A stretch of 55,421 nt of DNA from a virus: positions 1 to 55,421 of IMG/VR virus record IMGVR_UViG_3300044729_001120. One strand, written 5' to 3'. The notes below the pieces were generated by a model. It was not told the DNA's origin, did no database searches, and saw only the letters and a list, made by a program, of their open reading frames with translations. Positions 8,445-16,120 of this stretch are shown in pieces (positions within the stretch are counted from its first letter, which is position 1; the number at the start of each line of letters is the position of its first letter). The translations under genes were made by a program, and so were the position numbers.

Positions 8445-9136
8445 GACTGAACTTCTCGTATGACATGATTCCATCGTGCGCCTACATCATTCGGGTGGTG
8501 GGCAACGCTGCCTCTGAAGAAAAGGCCAAGCGGTGTGCTATGTCGTGCGAGAGAGCGAATCAGCCCTACGAGTTCTGGGATGCCTATGACGGTACGGGTG
8601 AGGGTATTAAAGAACCCAATCATCACAATGTCATCATGGACTGCATCAAGGTTACTGACCACTACCTGACCCGTGGTGAAGTAGCCTGTGCGTTGAGCCA
8701 CATCAGTCTATGGGCAAAGTGCGTACTTGAAGACAAGCCGCTGGTTATCCTTGAGCATGACGCGCTGATGGCTAAACCCTACACGCAACACGCGGTGTTT
8801 AATTCAATCTGCTACTTGGGATCGCACGAGCAGGTGAAGCTTGGCTGGCAGGTATCGGCTACGCCACCTCACGCAACTGAGGGTGAGAATTACCACTTTT
8901 TGTGCCGCGCACATGCGTATGCGATTGATCCGGCTGTAGCAAAGAACCTGCTGGCCTATGTGATGAAGATGGGCATCTGTACCTCCCTTGATATGCTGAT
9001 TCGTGCTGACCTCTTCCCCATCCACCAGATGGGTGTCTACGCCTACAACGTGTATGAAAGCCGAGAAGAAACAACGATCAAGGGCAGGGCGTTAGAGGGC
9101 AGGGCAACCAAGCGCAACGATGGGCTGGTGGTATGA
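8441..9136 (+). CDS. Glycosyltransferase family 25 (LPS-type) enzyme
   Basis: 231 residues with the GT25 pattern: CAYIIRVVG at the N-terminus, then TRGEVACALSHISLWAKC, then PLVILEHDALM as the acidic metal/nucleotide-sugar motif (the usual form is EDD, here EHD). GT25 enzymes add hexoses to lipooligosaccharide or to collagen-type hydroxylysine. The start is a GTG overlapping the previous TGA, and the end overlaps the next gene's ATG by four bases. It forms an operon with the next glycosyltransferase and the APS kinase. Confidence 0.8.
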   Translation: MRLNFSYDMIPSCAYIIRVVGNAASEEKAKRCAMSCERANQPYEFWDAYDGTGEGIKEPNHHNVIMDCIKVTDHYLTRGEVACALSHISLWAKCVLEDKPLVILEHDALMAKPYTQHAVFNSICYLGSHEQVKLGWQVSATPPHATEGENYHFLCRAHAYAIDPAVAKNLLAYVMKMGICTSLDMLIRADLFPIHQMGVYAYNVYESREETTIKGRALEGRATKRNDGLVV

Positions 9137-9843
9137 TACCCAAGAAGGTACACCTTTCTTGGAAGACTAAAGACTTGTTAGACAGTAAAAGCCCGTTGGT
9201 TGTACACGGGGTTAAACGGCTGGTGGACTTAAACCCAGACTGGGAAGTGACGATCTACGACGATCAAGAGGTAGACGACTACCTTAAAACCCAGTTAGAG
9301 CCGCAGGTGTATGCCCTGATTGCCAGCAAGCACATTGTGCAGAAGACTGACCTGTGGCGCTTAATTAAGCTGTATGAAGAGGGTGGACTGTACATTGATG
9401 TCGATAGATTTGTGGACACACCACTAAATGATCTGGTGGACGAGAACACAAAATGGGTCTTGCCAACCTACCGCGACTACGACTTTTCCCACGACTTCAT
9501 GATGACTGCGCCACACAATCCGGCTTATCGTTTGGCCGCGCAAATGTACATAGAGCGAATGAATCAGGGGCATACAAGCGTTTATTTTCTTGGCCCACAG
9601 ACATACATGCACGCGGTGACGCAGACCCTGACCGGGGAAATGCTCAACACTGATTTAGGCATTGCAGCCTTTGACAGGCTCAGAGACATCATGAAGAGCT
9701 GCGGGTTTATAAAGACGTTTCGAGAAGAGCCACCCTATAATACAATCGTGTATCGAGGCGAGAACTTAGGCTTAGATTGGGAGCAGGAAAAGCGTAAGTT
9801 TTATGCAGAGTCAGGGTTAAAGCATTGGTCTGGGGACTGGTAA
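9133..9843 (+). CDS. GT32-like glycosyltransferase with DXD motif
   Basis: 236 residues. The N-terminal IPKKVHLSWKTK, the middle KTDLWRLIKLYEEGGLYIDVD and the MTAPHNPAYRLAAQ segment are the hallmarks of the sugar-binding-DXD glycosyltransferases (OCH1/capsule mannosyltransferase type, GT32). DVD is the metal-binding motif. It uses a nucleotide sugar to extend a polysaccharide or glycoprotein glycan in the cytoplasm. Translation is coupled to the GT25 gene through an ATG-TGA overlap. Confidence 0.82.
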   Translation: MIPKKVHLSWKTKDLLDSKSPLVVHGVKRLVDLNPDWEVTIYDDQEVDDYLKTQLEPQVYALIASKHIVQKTDLWRLIKLYEEGGLYIDVDRFVDTPLNDLVDENTKWVLPTYRDYDFSHDFMMTAPHNPAYRLAAQMYIERMNQGHTSVYFLGPQTYMHAVTQTLTGEMLNTDLGIAAFDRLRDIMKSCGFIKTFREEPPYNTIVYRGENLGLDWEQEKRKFYAESGLKHWSGDW

Positions 9844-9844
9844 G

Positions 9845-10285
9845 ATGAAGATTCTGGTGATGGGCTTACCCGGTTCTGGCAAGACAACCTTTGCTCGGTT
9901 CCTCGCTGAATACTTTCGGTGTGTGCATTTTAACGCTGACGACATACGCGAGAACGTCAACAAGGACTTGGGGTTCAGCCTTGAGGATCGTATTGAGCAG
10001 GCTCGGCGCATGGGGCATCTGTGCAACGTTGCTGGCCGCTGGGGTTCGACTGTGGTTGCCGACCTTGTGTGTCCAACCGAAGAGACACGTGAGGCGTTTG
10101 GTGCAGACTTTGTCGTGTGGATGAACACCACCAAGCAGGGCAGGTTTGAGGACACCAACGCGATGTTTGTGCCGCCTGCACACTATGACTACCGAATTGA
10201 TGACTTTGCGATGCAGATGACGTATCACGCCAAGGAGATTGCGAACCTGTGGACACAAAAAAACGCAGCATCATCAAAACAATAA
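9845..10285 (+). CDS. cysC: Adenylylsulfate (APS) kinase-like protein
   Basis: 146 residues. The P-loop GLPGSGKTT is at residues 7-15, followed by FNADDIRENVNKDLGFS, the CysC signature in which the Asp/Arg/Asn residues hold APS, and then EDRIEQARRMGHLC and VVADLVCPTEETREAFGADF. The order matches APS kinase, which phosphorylates APS to PAPS. It is shorter than cellular CysC (about 200 residues) because the C-terminal segment differs. PAPS is the donor used by the sulfotransferase encoded at 5040, so the two probably work together. A related nucleotide kinase activity is a less likely alternative. Confidence 0.72.
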   Translation: MKILVMGLPGSGKTTFARFLAEYFRCVHFNADDIRENVNKDLGFSLEDRIEQARRMGHLCNVAGRWGSTVVADLVCPTEETREAFGADFVVWMNTTKQGRFEDTNAMFVPPAHYDYRIDDFAMQMTYHAKEIANLWTQKNAASSKQ

Positions 10286-10452
10286 CGTGGCGCATAACGG
10301 GCAGCACAGCGACTTTTTTGATATCCTATGCCGTCTCTGGAAGTTTTGCGGCAGCAGGAACGATAGCAACGATTCAACTGATTTCTAATACTATTCTGTA
10401 CTACATGCACGAAAGAGCGTGGAACCGACTGAGGAGTGAATCGTGGACATAG
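10249..10452 (+). CDS. DUF2061 small membrane protein
   Basis: 67 residues starting at a GTG inside the 3' end of the kinase gene (37-base overlap, different frame). It shows the DUF2061 pattern: RSIIKTITWRITGSTATFLI, then a second hydrophobic segment, then LYYMHERAWNRL. Two transmembrane helices are predicted. The deep overlap with the APS kinase gene suggests coupled expression and a shared function, perhaps sulfate or sulfur handling at the membrane. That link is inference. Confidence 0.75.
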   Translation: MDTKKRSIIKTITWRITGSTATFLISYAVSGSFAAAGTIATIQLISNTILYYMHERAWNRLRSESWT

Positions 10453-10688
10453 ACGAACTCGCGTTACGCAGGATCATCAGAGAAGAGATGAAGTCGGCTC
10501 TGAAGGAAGTCGGTCTACACGATGAAGAGGCCGGTGACGATGTACGCGACTTGCGTAGTCTGATTACTGATTGGCGGGGCATCAAGAAGACGGTGCTGAA
10601 CACGCTGGCGAAAGCTGGCACGTTGTTCGTCCTTGGCCTGCTGATGCTGGGTGCATGGGGCAAATTTAACGGTGGCGGTAGCGAGTAA
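10443..10688 (+). CDS. Single-TM small membrane protein, lysis region
   Basis: 81 residues. A charged, probably coiled N-terminus (DELALRRIIREEMKSALKEV) is followed by one strong C-terminal hydrophobic helix (LFVLGLLMLGAWG) and a short GGGSE tail. It starts with GTG overlapping the upstream gene and its stop overlaps the next ATG (TAATG). Proteins of this shape are common before phage lysozymes and may be holins, antiholins or holin partners. Confidence 0.6.
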   Translation: MDIDELALRRIIREEMKSALKEVGLHDEEAGDDVRDLRSLITDWRGIKKTVLNTLAKAGTLFVLGLLMLGAWGKFNGGGSE

Positions 10689-11164
10689 TGCTTGATCCGG
10701 TTTCCGCGTTAGCCATAGCCACATCTGCCTACAAAGTCATTAAACGTGGCATTGAGATGGGCCGTGAGCTGGAGGACATGGGCGGCCAGCTGGGGACTTG
10801 GTTCAAAGCCGTCAGCGATGTTAAGAACGCGGAAGAAGAGGCCAAAGACCCGCCGTTATTCAAAAAGCTCATGTTCTCTGGCAGCGTTGAGCAAGAGGCG
10901 ATGCAAGCACTTGTAGCCCGAAAGAAAATTGAGCAGCAAGAGAAAGAACTGCGCGAACTGATAGTCTACAAATGGGGCGTTGAGGAGTACACGGCAATGA
11001 TGCGTGATCGCGCCAAGATTAAAGACACGCGGGAAAGAGCGACGCTCAACCAGCGGCGCAAGATGCGTAAGTTCATTGCAAATACACTGACCATTACTGC
11101 AATCCTTGGTTTGGTGGGTGCAATAGTGGCTTTTGGTATCGGCATTATTCAGAATCTGGGGTAA
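10688..11164 (+). CDS. Membrane-anchored coiled-coil protein, lysis region
   Basis: 158 residues: an N-terminal helical segment (DPVSALAIATSAYKVIKRG), a long charged region, and a C-terminal transmembrane helix (ILGLVGAIVAFGIGIIQ). Overlapping start and stop with the previous gene imply coupling. It resembles phage proteins placed between the tail and holin/lysozyme genes; a spanin-like or holin-associated role is possible. No signal peptide is seen. Confidence 0.55.
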   Translation: MLDPVSALAIATSAYKVIKRGIEMGRELEDMGGQLGTWFKAVSDVKNAEEEAKDPPLFKKLMFSGSVEQEAMQALVARKKIEQQEKELRELIVYKWGVEEYTAMMRDRAKIKDTRERATLNQRRKMRKFIANTLTITAILGLVGAIVAFGIGIIQNLG

Positions 11165-11169
11165 ATACT

Positions 11170-11655
11170 ATGTTGAGTTTAATATCAAGTTTGATGGGTT
11201 TTGCTGCTGGCGGCCTGCCGAAGGTACTGGATTTCGTACAAGATCGTGGCGACAAGAAGCACGAACTGGCTTTGATGGCGGCTAACCGCGAGCGTGAGAT
11301 TGCTCTGGCGAAGGAAGGCTTTATTGCCCAAGCCCGTGTCGAGGAGATTAAGACCGATCAGATTGCAATGCAGACACAGGCGCAGGAAAAGCTCGCTATG
11401 TGGAAGCACGACATGAAGATTGGTGAGGGTGCCAGCACGTGGGTGATTAACCTGAGAGCCTCTGTGCGACCCGTCGTCACGTACTTGTTTGTAGGTCTCT
11501 TGATCGTAGTGGACGTTGCCGGCATCTGGTATGCGTACAGCACTGGTGTCGCGTTTTCTGTAGCGATGGAAATGGTTTTCTCTGATGACGAGATGGCAAT
11601 CCTTGCTGCAATAATCAGTTTTTGGTTCGGGTCGCAGGCTTTCAGTAAGAAATGA
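11170..11655 (+). CDS. Holin of the 3-TM (GTA-type) superfamily
   Basis: 161 residues. A helical N-terminal region (KHELALMAANREREIALAKEG) is followed by NLRASVRPVVTYLFVGLLIV and a further hydrophobic segment (MAILAAIISFWFGSQA). The layout fits the holin family described for gene transfer agents and many phages, which makes lesions in the inner membrane to release the lysozyme. The stop overlaps the lysozyme start (ATGAG), which supports a holin-endolysin pair. Confidence 0.72.
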   Translation: MLSLISSLMGFAAGGLPKVLDFVQDRGDKKHELALMAANREREIALAKEGFIAQARVEEIKTDQIAMQTQAQEKLAMWKHDMKIGEGASTWVINLRASVRPVVTYLFVGLLIVVDVAGIWYAYSTGVAFSVAMEMVFSDDEMAILAAIISFWFGSQAFSKK

Positions 11656-12137
11656 GTACATCCGAGGCGGGTATTCAGTTGATCAAATCCTTTGAGGGCT
11701 GCCACAACAGCCCTTATAAGTGCCCCGCGACGTTGTGGACGATTGCCTACGGCCATGTGCTGTACCCTGATCAAGCGCGGTTAAAGAACGACGAGAGAGC
11801 CAACTACCCGCTCAAAACTGAGCACAATAGGACGTTTTCCGGTGATGAGATTGATACGTTGCTTGAGAAAGATTTACAACGCTTTGAGGCAGGGGTACTA
11901 CGATTATGTCCTGCTGCTGCTGATAATCAGTGCCATCTTGACGCGCTGGTCAGCTTTGCGTTCAATGTGGGGTTAGGGAACTTGCAGTCATCTACCCTAA
12001 GAATGAAGTACAATCGTGGCGACTACGATGGCGCAGCAGATGAGTTCCTCAAATGGAACAAAGCTGGCGGCAAGGTCTTGAACGGACTGGTCAGGCGTAG
12101 AGAGGCCGAGAGAGCTTTATTCTTATCCGGAGGCTAG
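11652..12137 (+). CDS. Endolysin, GH24 lysozyme (T4/P1 lysozyme family)
   Basis: 161 residues. Catalytic triad pattern Glu15-8 residues-Cys24-5 residues-Thr30 (KSFEGCHNSPYKCPATLWT), followed by IAYGHV. This is the Glu/Cys-or-Asp/Thr arrangement of phage muramidases that cut the MurNAc-GlcNAc bond. The rest (ALVSFAFNVGLGNLQSSTL, GLVRRREAERALF) is the conserved C-lobe. No signal or SAR peptide is obvious, so it should need the upstream holin to reach the periplasm. Confidence 0.92.
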   Translation: MSTSEAGIQLIKSFEGCHNSPYKCPATLWTIAYGHVLYPDQARLKNDERANYPLKTEHNRTFSGDEIDTLLEKDLQRFEAGVLRLCPAAADNQCHLDALVSFAFNVGLGNLQSSTLRMKYNRGDYDGAADEFLKWNKAGGKVLNGLVRRREAERALFLSGG

Positions 12138-12821
12138 ATGTATCTTATAAGCAACATCCCGTACTTTAAGTGTTGGGTACGCAAAGAGTTCACTAACGGT
12201 CATCAAAACTACCACGGCGAGTACGTCCATGCGCTGGCGGTTGCGGTTACTACGATGCCTGATCGGTGCTTGTCGTTTCAACTGATCTTTACTGGGTGTG
12301 AAGCCGACGACGGCAGTCAACCCAACGTACACGGCGGGGCAATGTGGGCACGTATGCCCATCACAGCTTTGGTTGGTGACATACCGCTCGAAGAGTGGCC
12401 GGAGAGGATGGAAACGCACTTTGTGCAGCCGTGGGATTGCAGCTCTTATCACCACAGTATTATCTCCATCGACCGAGCCAAACCGTCCCAGTGGATGTGC
12501 AAGATCAACAATCAGTTCTTCAAGGGTCGCTATTTGTTTACGGTTGACTACGCTGAGAGCGAGGTGTCCGAAGACCCTGCACAGCACAAGCAGACCCATG
12601 TGCTGATCTTAACTGATGCTGGTAAATGGACTGGTAACATCGTAGCATTGCCTAACAACAGAGTCCGTGTCACTAGCCCAGCTTACTGGGTAACGGGTGA
12701 AGGCGCACCGGACTTTAAACCGAGTCAGTGGATACACTGCGCAGAGCAAGATGATTCGTATCTGGACCCTAATGTAACTTTTAATAATCTGTATGCGGAG
12801 AAAGAAAATGATGAAAGCTAA
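12138..12821 (+). CDS. Conserved hypothetical phage protein
   Basis: 227 residues, globular, cysteine and tryptophan containing, with mixed beta strands (YLISNIPYFKCWVRKEF, HALAVAVTTMPDRCLSFQLI). It starts directly after the lysozyme TAG and its 3' end overlaps the next gene. There is no catalytic motif, signal peptide or membrane helix that I recognise. Position between lysis and tail-nozzle genes suggests a virion-associated or late function. Confidence 0.65.
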   Translation: MYLISNIPYFKCWVRKEFTNGHQNYHGEYVHALAVAVTTMPDRCLSFQLIFTGCEADDGSQPNVHGGAMWARMPITALVGDIPLEEWPERMETHFVQPWDCSSYHHSIISIDRAKPSQWMCKINNQFFKGRYLFTVDYAESEVSEDPAQHKQTHVLILTDAGKWTGNIVALPNNRVRVTSPAYWVTGEGAPDFKPSQWIHCAEQDDSYLDPNVTFNNLYAEKENDES

Positions 12822-13089
12822 AGGTATGGCGGCAGGCGGCATGAGTGCCAAGGGCATGAAAGCAGGCGGCGCAATGAAGATGGTTGAAAAGGACGGCAAG
12901 AAAGTCCCAGCATTTGCAGCAGATGGCAAGGGCAAGATGGCCGAAGGCGGCATGATGAAGAAGGGCTACGCAGCTGGTGGCATGGCTACCAAAGGAGGCG
13001 CTGCAGGTGGTGCAGCTAAAAAGCTTGGTGGCAAAGTGCGTGGCGCTGGTGTGGCTATCAAGGGCACACGTCCTGCAAAAATGATGTAA
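12808..13089 (+). CDS. Lys/Gly/Met-rich low-complexity basic protein
   Basis: 93 residues from the ATG at 12808, preceded by GGAG with suitable spacing (a longer start at 12793 lacks this). It consists of repeats such as KAKGMAAGGMSAKGMKAGG and AAGGMATKGGAAGG and is strongly basic with almost no hydrophobic core, so it is likely disordered. It may bind DNA inside the capsid or serve as a processed virion component. Other structural proteins of this genome also carry AKGG-type motifs. Confidence 0.7.
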   Translation: MMKAKGMAAGGMSAKGMKAGGAMKMVEKDGKKVPAFAADGKGKMAEGGMMKKGYAAGGMATKGGAAGGAAKKLGGKVRGAGVAIKGTRPAKMM

Positions 13090-13102
13090 TTAGGGCTGTG
13101 TA

Positions 13103-14971
13103 ATGGCGTACTTTAGACTGACCCTTGCTCCCGGCATCGATAAGCAAAACACCGAATACGGTGCCGAGGGCGGCTGGACGAACTGCGATAACGTGCGGTT
13201 TCGCTATGGCCTGCCCGAGAAAATAGGGGGTTGGAACTACTTTACGGGGGAGCCCGTCTATCTTGTCGGTAGCGGGAGTGACCTTTTCTCGTGGAACTCC
13301 TTGATCGGCGTCCCATTCTTGGCCCTCGGTACTTCTAAAAAGGTCTACGTCAGCTCGGGCGGTGCGTGGTACGACATCACCCCGCTGCGCAGCACAACCG
13401 GGGCAGGCGATGTCACGTTTGCTGCGGCCACTGGATCGACAACGCTCACGGTTACCGACACTAACCACGGCGCTGACGAAGGCGATTTTGTTACCTTCTC
13501 GGGCGCGGTAAGCTTGGGCGGCGTCATCACAGCGGCTATTCTTAATTCAGAATACCAGATCACTACGGTCATCAACTCCTCAACGTACACCATCACCGCG
13601 CCCGTGGCGGCCAACTCCAGTGACAGCGGGGACGGCGGCGCGTCAGTGGTGGGCGCATATCAAATCAGCACAGGCTCTGATGTGAGCTTTTTTGACTTCG
13701 GGTTTGGCACCGGATCGTGGGGCGTTGGAACGTGGGGCACTCCTCGAACTACAAGCGAAGTGACGACATTGTCATCACGCGTGTGGAAGTTCGACAACTT
13801 CGGCGAAACGCTTGTTGCGCAGCTTGTGAACCGGCAGGTGTTTAAGTGGAACCCGACAACCGACGGCGTTGGGGTCAGAGCCTCTATTGTTTCGGGTGCG
13901 CCTACCGCAAACGCCTACATGCTGATATCCAGCCCGGACAGGCACATGGTCGTCTTCGGCACCGAGACCACCATCGGCACTCCCGGCACACAAGATCCGA
14001 TGTTCGTGCGGTTCTCGAATCAGGAGGACATTAACACCTTTGCGGAGTCGGCCACCAACACGGCGGGCGGTCAGCGGCTGTCAGACGGCAGTGCAATCGT
14101 CTCTGCAGTGCGCTCGCGCGGGCAGATACTGATCTTTACCGACACCTCTTTGCATGGCATGCAGTACATCGGACCACCCTACACCTTTGGGTTCCAGCAG
14201 CTGGCGGCCAACTGCGGATGTATCGGCCCACACGCAGCGGTGGACGTTAACGGTCTGGCGTTCTGGATGGGCAAAGAAGCGTTTTACGTGTTCGACGGTA
14301 CAGTCAAAAAGCTTCCCTGCAGTGTGCAGGACTACGTGTTTAACGACATAAACCTCGTGCAGGACACCAAGGTCTTCGCTGCGCTGAACACGGACTTTAA
14401 CGAAGTCACCTTCTTCTACTGCAGCTTCACCAGTGACTTTATCGACCGCGCAGTGACACTGAATTACCTTGAGAACGTGTGGTCCATCGGCACTCTGGCC
14501 CGCACGGCGTGGCAGGATGTGGGCAGCTTTGAGAAGCCTGTGGGTGCGGAGTTCCTGCCCAACAGCACTGAGCCCACGCTGAACACCATTTATGGCCTGT
14601 CCCCGGGCCGCTCAGTGGTGTACAACCACGAAGACGGCGTTAACGCTGCCGGCCAACCGCTGCCCGCGTTCCTCGAATCTGGGTATTTTGACATCGGTGA
14701 TGGCGACAACATGCTCTTGATGAGCCGGTTCATTCCTGACTTTAAGAACCAGCTGGGCAACATCACTGTGAACTTGTTCCTGCGGCCTTATCCTCAAGCC
14801 ACAGCCAGCCCAAGCTCGCTGGACCCGTATGTGATCACGCCTACGACACAGAAGGTGGACACCCGTGCCCGTGGTCGGCAGATCGCGCTTCGCATGACCA
14901 GCACGGCAATCAATACGTCGTGGCGGTTCGGCACGATGCGTGTTGACATCCAGCCGGACGGCTTGCGATGA
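13103..14971 (+). CDS. Tail nozzle / gp10-like podovirus tail protein
   Basis: 622 residues, almost entirely beta strands. The N-terminus (APGIDKQNTEYGAEGGWTNCDNVRFR with RYGLPEKIGGW) and blade-like motifs such as TDTSLHGMQYIGPPYTF are those of the P22 gp10/SU10 nozzle class, which plugs and extends the portal channel of podoviruses. An Ig-like insertion is likely near residues 105-180. The stop overlaps the next start. This gene is the best evidence for podovirus morphology. Confidence 0.75.
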   Translation: MAYFRLTLAPGIDKQNTEYGAEGGWTNCDNVRFRYGLPEKIGGWNYFTGEPVYLVGSGSDLFSWNSLIGVPFLALGTSKKVYVSSGGAWYDITPLRSTTGAGDVTFAAATGSTTLTVTDTNHGADEGDFVTFSGAVSLGGVITAAILNSEYQITTVINSSTYTITAPVAANSSDSGDGGASVVGAYQISTGSDVSFFDFGFGTGSWGVGTWGTPRTTSEVTTLSSRVWKFDNFGETLVAQLVNRQVFKWNPTTDGVGVRASIVSGAPTANAYMLISSPDRHMVVFGTETTIGTPGTQDPMFVRFSNQEDINTFAESATNTAGGQRLSDGSAIVSAVRSRGQILIFTDTSLHGMQYIGPPYTFGFQQLAANCGCIGPHAAVDVNGLAFWMGKEAFYVFDGTVKKLPCSVQDYVFNDINLVQDTKVFAALNTDFNEVTFFYCSFTSDFIDRAVTLNYLENVWSIGTLARTAWQDVGSFEKPVGAEFLPNSTEPTLNTIYGLSPGRSVVYNHEDGVNAAGQPLPAFLESGYFDIGDGDNMLLMSRFIPDFKNQLGNITVNLFLRPYPQATASPSSLDPYVITPTTQKVDTRARGRQIALRMTSTAINTSWRFGTMRVDIQPDGLR

Positions 14972-15681
14972 GTAAGATTCAGAACGTCCGCCTGCCCAAC
15001 GCGGTCAGCGGCGACTACAGCCCGGAGCAGTTTAACCAGCTAGTGCGCTCGTTGGAGCAGGTTATTTTCCAGCTTAACTCAAGCTACACGCCCATCGTCA
15101 GCCAAGACACTGCTGGTGCGGCAACGTGGATGAGCGCGGGCAGCGGAGCTGGAGGCGGGTTTGCCGGTGGAATACGCGGGTTCCAGATATCCAACGGCAT
15201 GATGCAGCCTCACGCGATGTTGCTGTCCGACGCTGATCAGACAAGCGCCGGCATTACCAGCGAAAACTTGGTCACTTTCAACATTGTTGCGCTCACCAAC
15301 GGCATTCGCGTGGTGGACAACACCAAGATCTTTGTGCCCTGCAGCGGTCAGTATCTGGTGACCTTTACCCTGCAGATGACCAATCAAAGTAACACAGCAG
15401 CGGAGTTTGAGATCTGGGCCAAGGACACTGGGGTCAACTACCCGCTCAGTAATACCAGATTTGATATACCGGCGCGGAAAACAGCACTAATTTGGTCGCA
15501 TGTAGTGCCTGCCGTGACTGGGATTTTCACGGTCACCGACCCTGCGGTTAACTACTTAGAGATCGCGTGGTGGTCTGACAACGCAGACGTGTATATTGAG
15601 CATTACGCTGCCGGCACAAGCCCCACACGGCCAGCGATACCGTCTGTGATCCTCACCATCAACTTTGTGTCAGCCGGGTAA
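14968..15681 (+). CDS. Tail protein with coiled start and C-terminal beta domain
   Basis: 237 residues. An N-terminal helix (QFNQLVRSLEQVIFQLNSSY) probably trimerises. The C-terminal domain contains LVTFNIVALTNGIRVV, CSGQYLVTFTLQMTNQSN and YLEIAWWS, which has the look of a C1q/TNF-like jelly roll seen in phage fibre heads. It overlaps the nozzle gene by four bases, so it is probably an attached spike or fibre. Confidence 0.65.
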   Translation: MSKIQNVRLPNAVSGDYSPEQFNQLVRSLEQVIFQLNSSYTPIVSQDTAGAATWMSAGSGAGGGFAGGIRGFQISNGMMQPHAMLLSDADQTSAGITSENLVTFNIVALTNGIRVVDNTKIFVPCSGQYLVTFTLQMTNQSNTAAEFEIWAKDTGVNYPLSNTRFDIPARKTALIWSHVVPAVTGIFTVTDPAVNYLEIAWWSDNADVYIEHYAAGTSPTRPAIPSVILTINFVSAG

Positions 15682-15686
15682 TCAGC

Positions 15687-16019
15687 ATGGCGAATAAATA
15701 CTTTAGAAAACCGCTTATACCGGATGCGACGACAGAGACGACCATCTACACGGTGCCGGCGGCGAACTCGGCAGTGCTGTCGTCGCTGCGCGTGACCAAC
15801 ACCAACGCCTCTGTTGCTGCTATTTCGGTCAATCTTTTTCCGCTTGGTATTGCCACTGCGCACTCGTTGCTCAAAACCTACCAGCTGCCCACAAGCCAGA
15901 CGATGGATGTGTTCAGCGGAGTGCCTTGCATTCTTGAGGCGACAGACGTACTCAAGGTAACCGCCAGCGTAGCAAATGTGACGTTTGTGCTGTCCTATTT
16001 AGAGACGGATCGGTCTTAA
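15687..16019 (+). CDS. Small beta-rich virion protein
   Basis: 110 residues with TTIYTVPAANSAVLSSLRVTN and ISVNLFPL motifs, a beta-sandwich pattern seen in small phage decoration/adhesin proteins. It follows the fibre-like gene by five bases. It has the same general design as the genes at 3436 and 55043. No enzymatic role is visible. Confidence 0.65.
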   Translation: MANKYFRKPLIPDATTETTIYTVPAANSAVLSSLRVTNTNASVAAISVNLFPLGIATAHSLLKTYQLPTSQTMDVFSGVPCILEATDVLKVTASVANVTFVLSYLETDRS

Positions 16020-16026
16020 CAGTAGA

Positions 16027-16054
16027 CAACGAAGGCATCTTCGTTGATAATTTT
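16027..16054 (+). terminator. Candidate hairpin terminator after 15687 gene
   Basis: A perfect 8-bp inverted repeat (CAACGAAG, loop GCAT, CTTCGTTG) is followed by ATAATTTTA. The T-run is short, so it may be a weak or attenuating terminator, or a processing hairpin. It sits in the 101-bp gap before the ejection-protein genes. Confidence 0.45.
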
Positions 16055-16120
16055 AGGTATTTTCGCGACCCTCCCCGGCGCGCAGCCCCGTGTGGCTTTT
16101 AACTTCTAAAGGAAAAAGAC

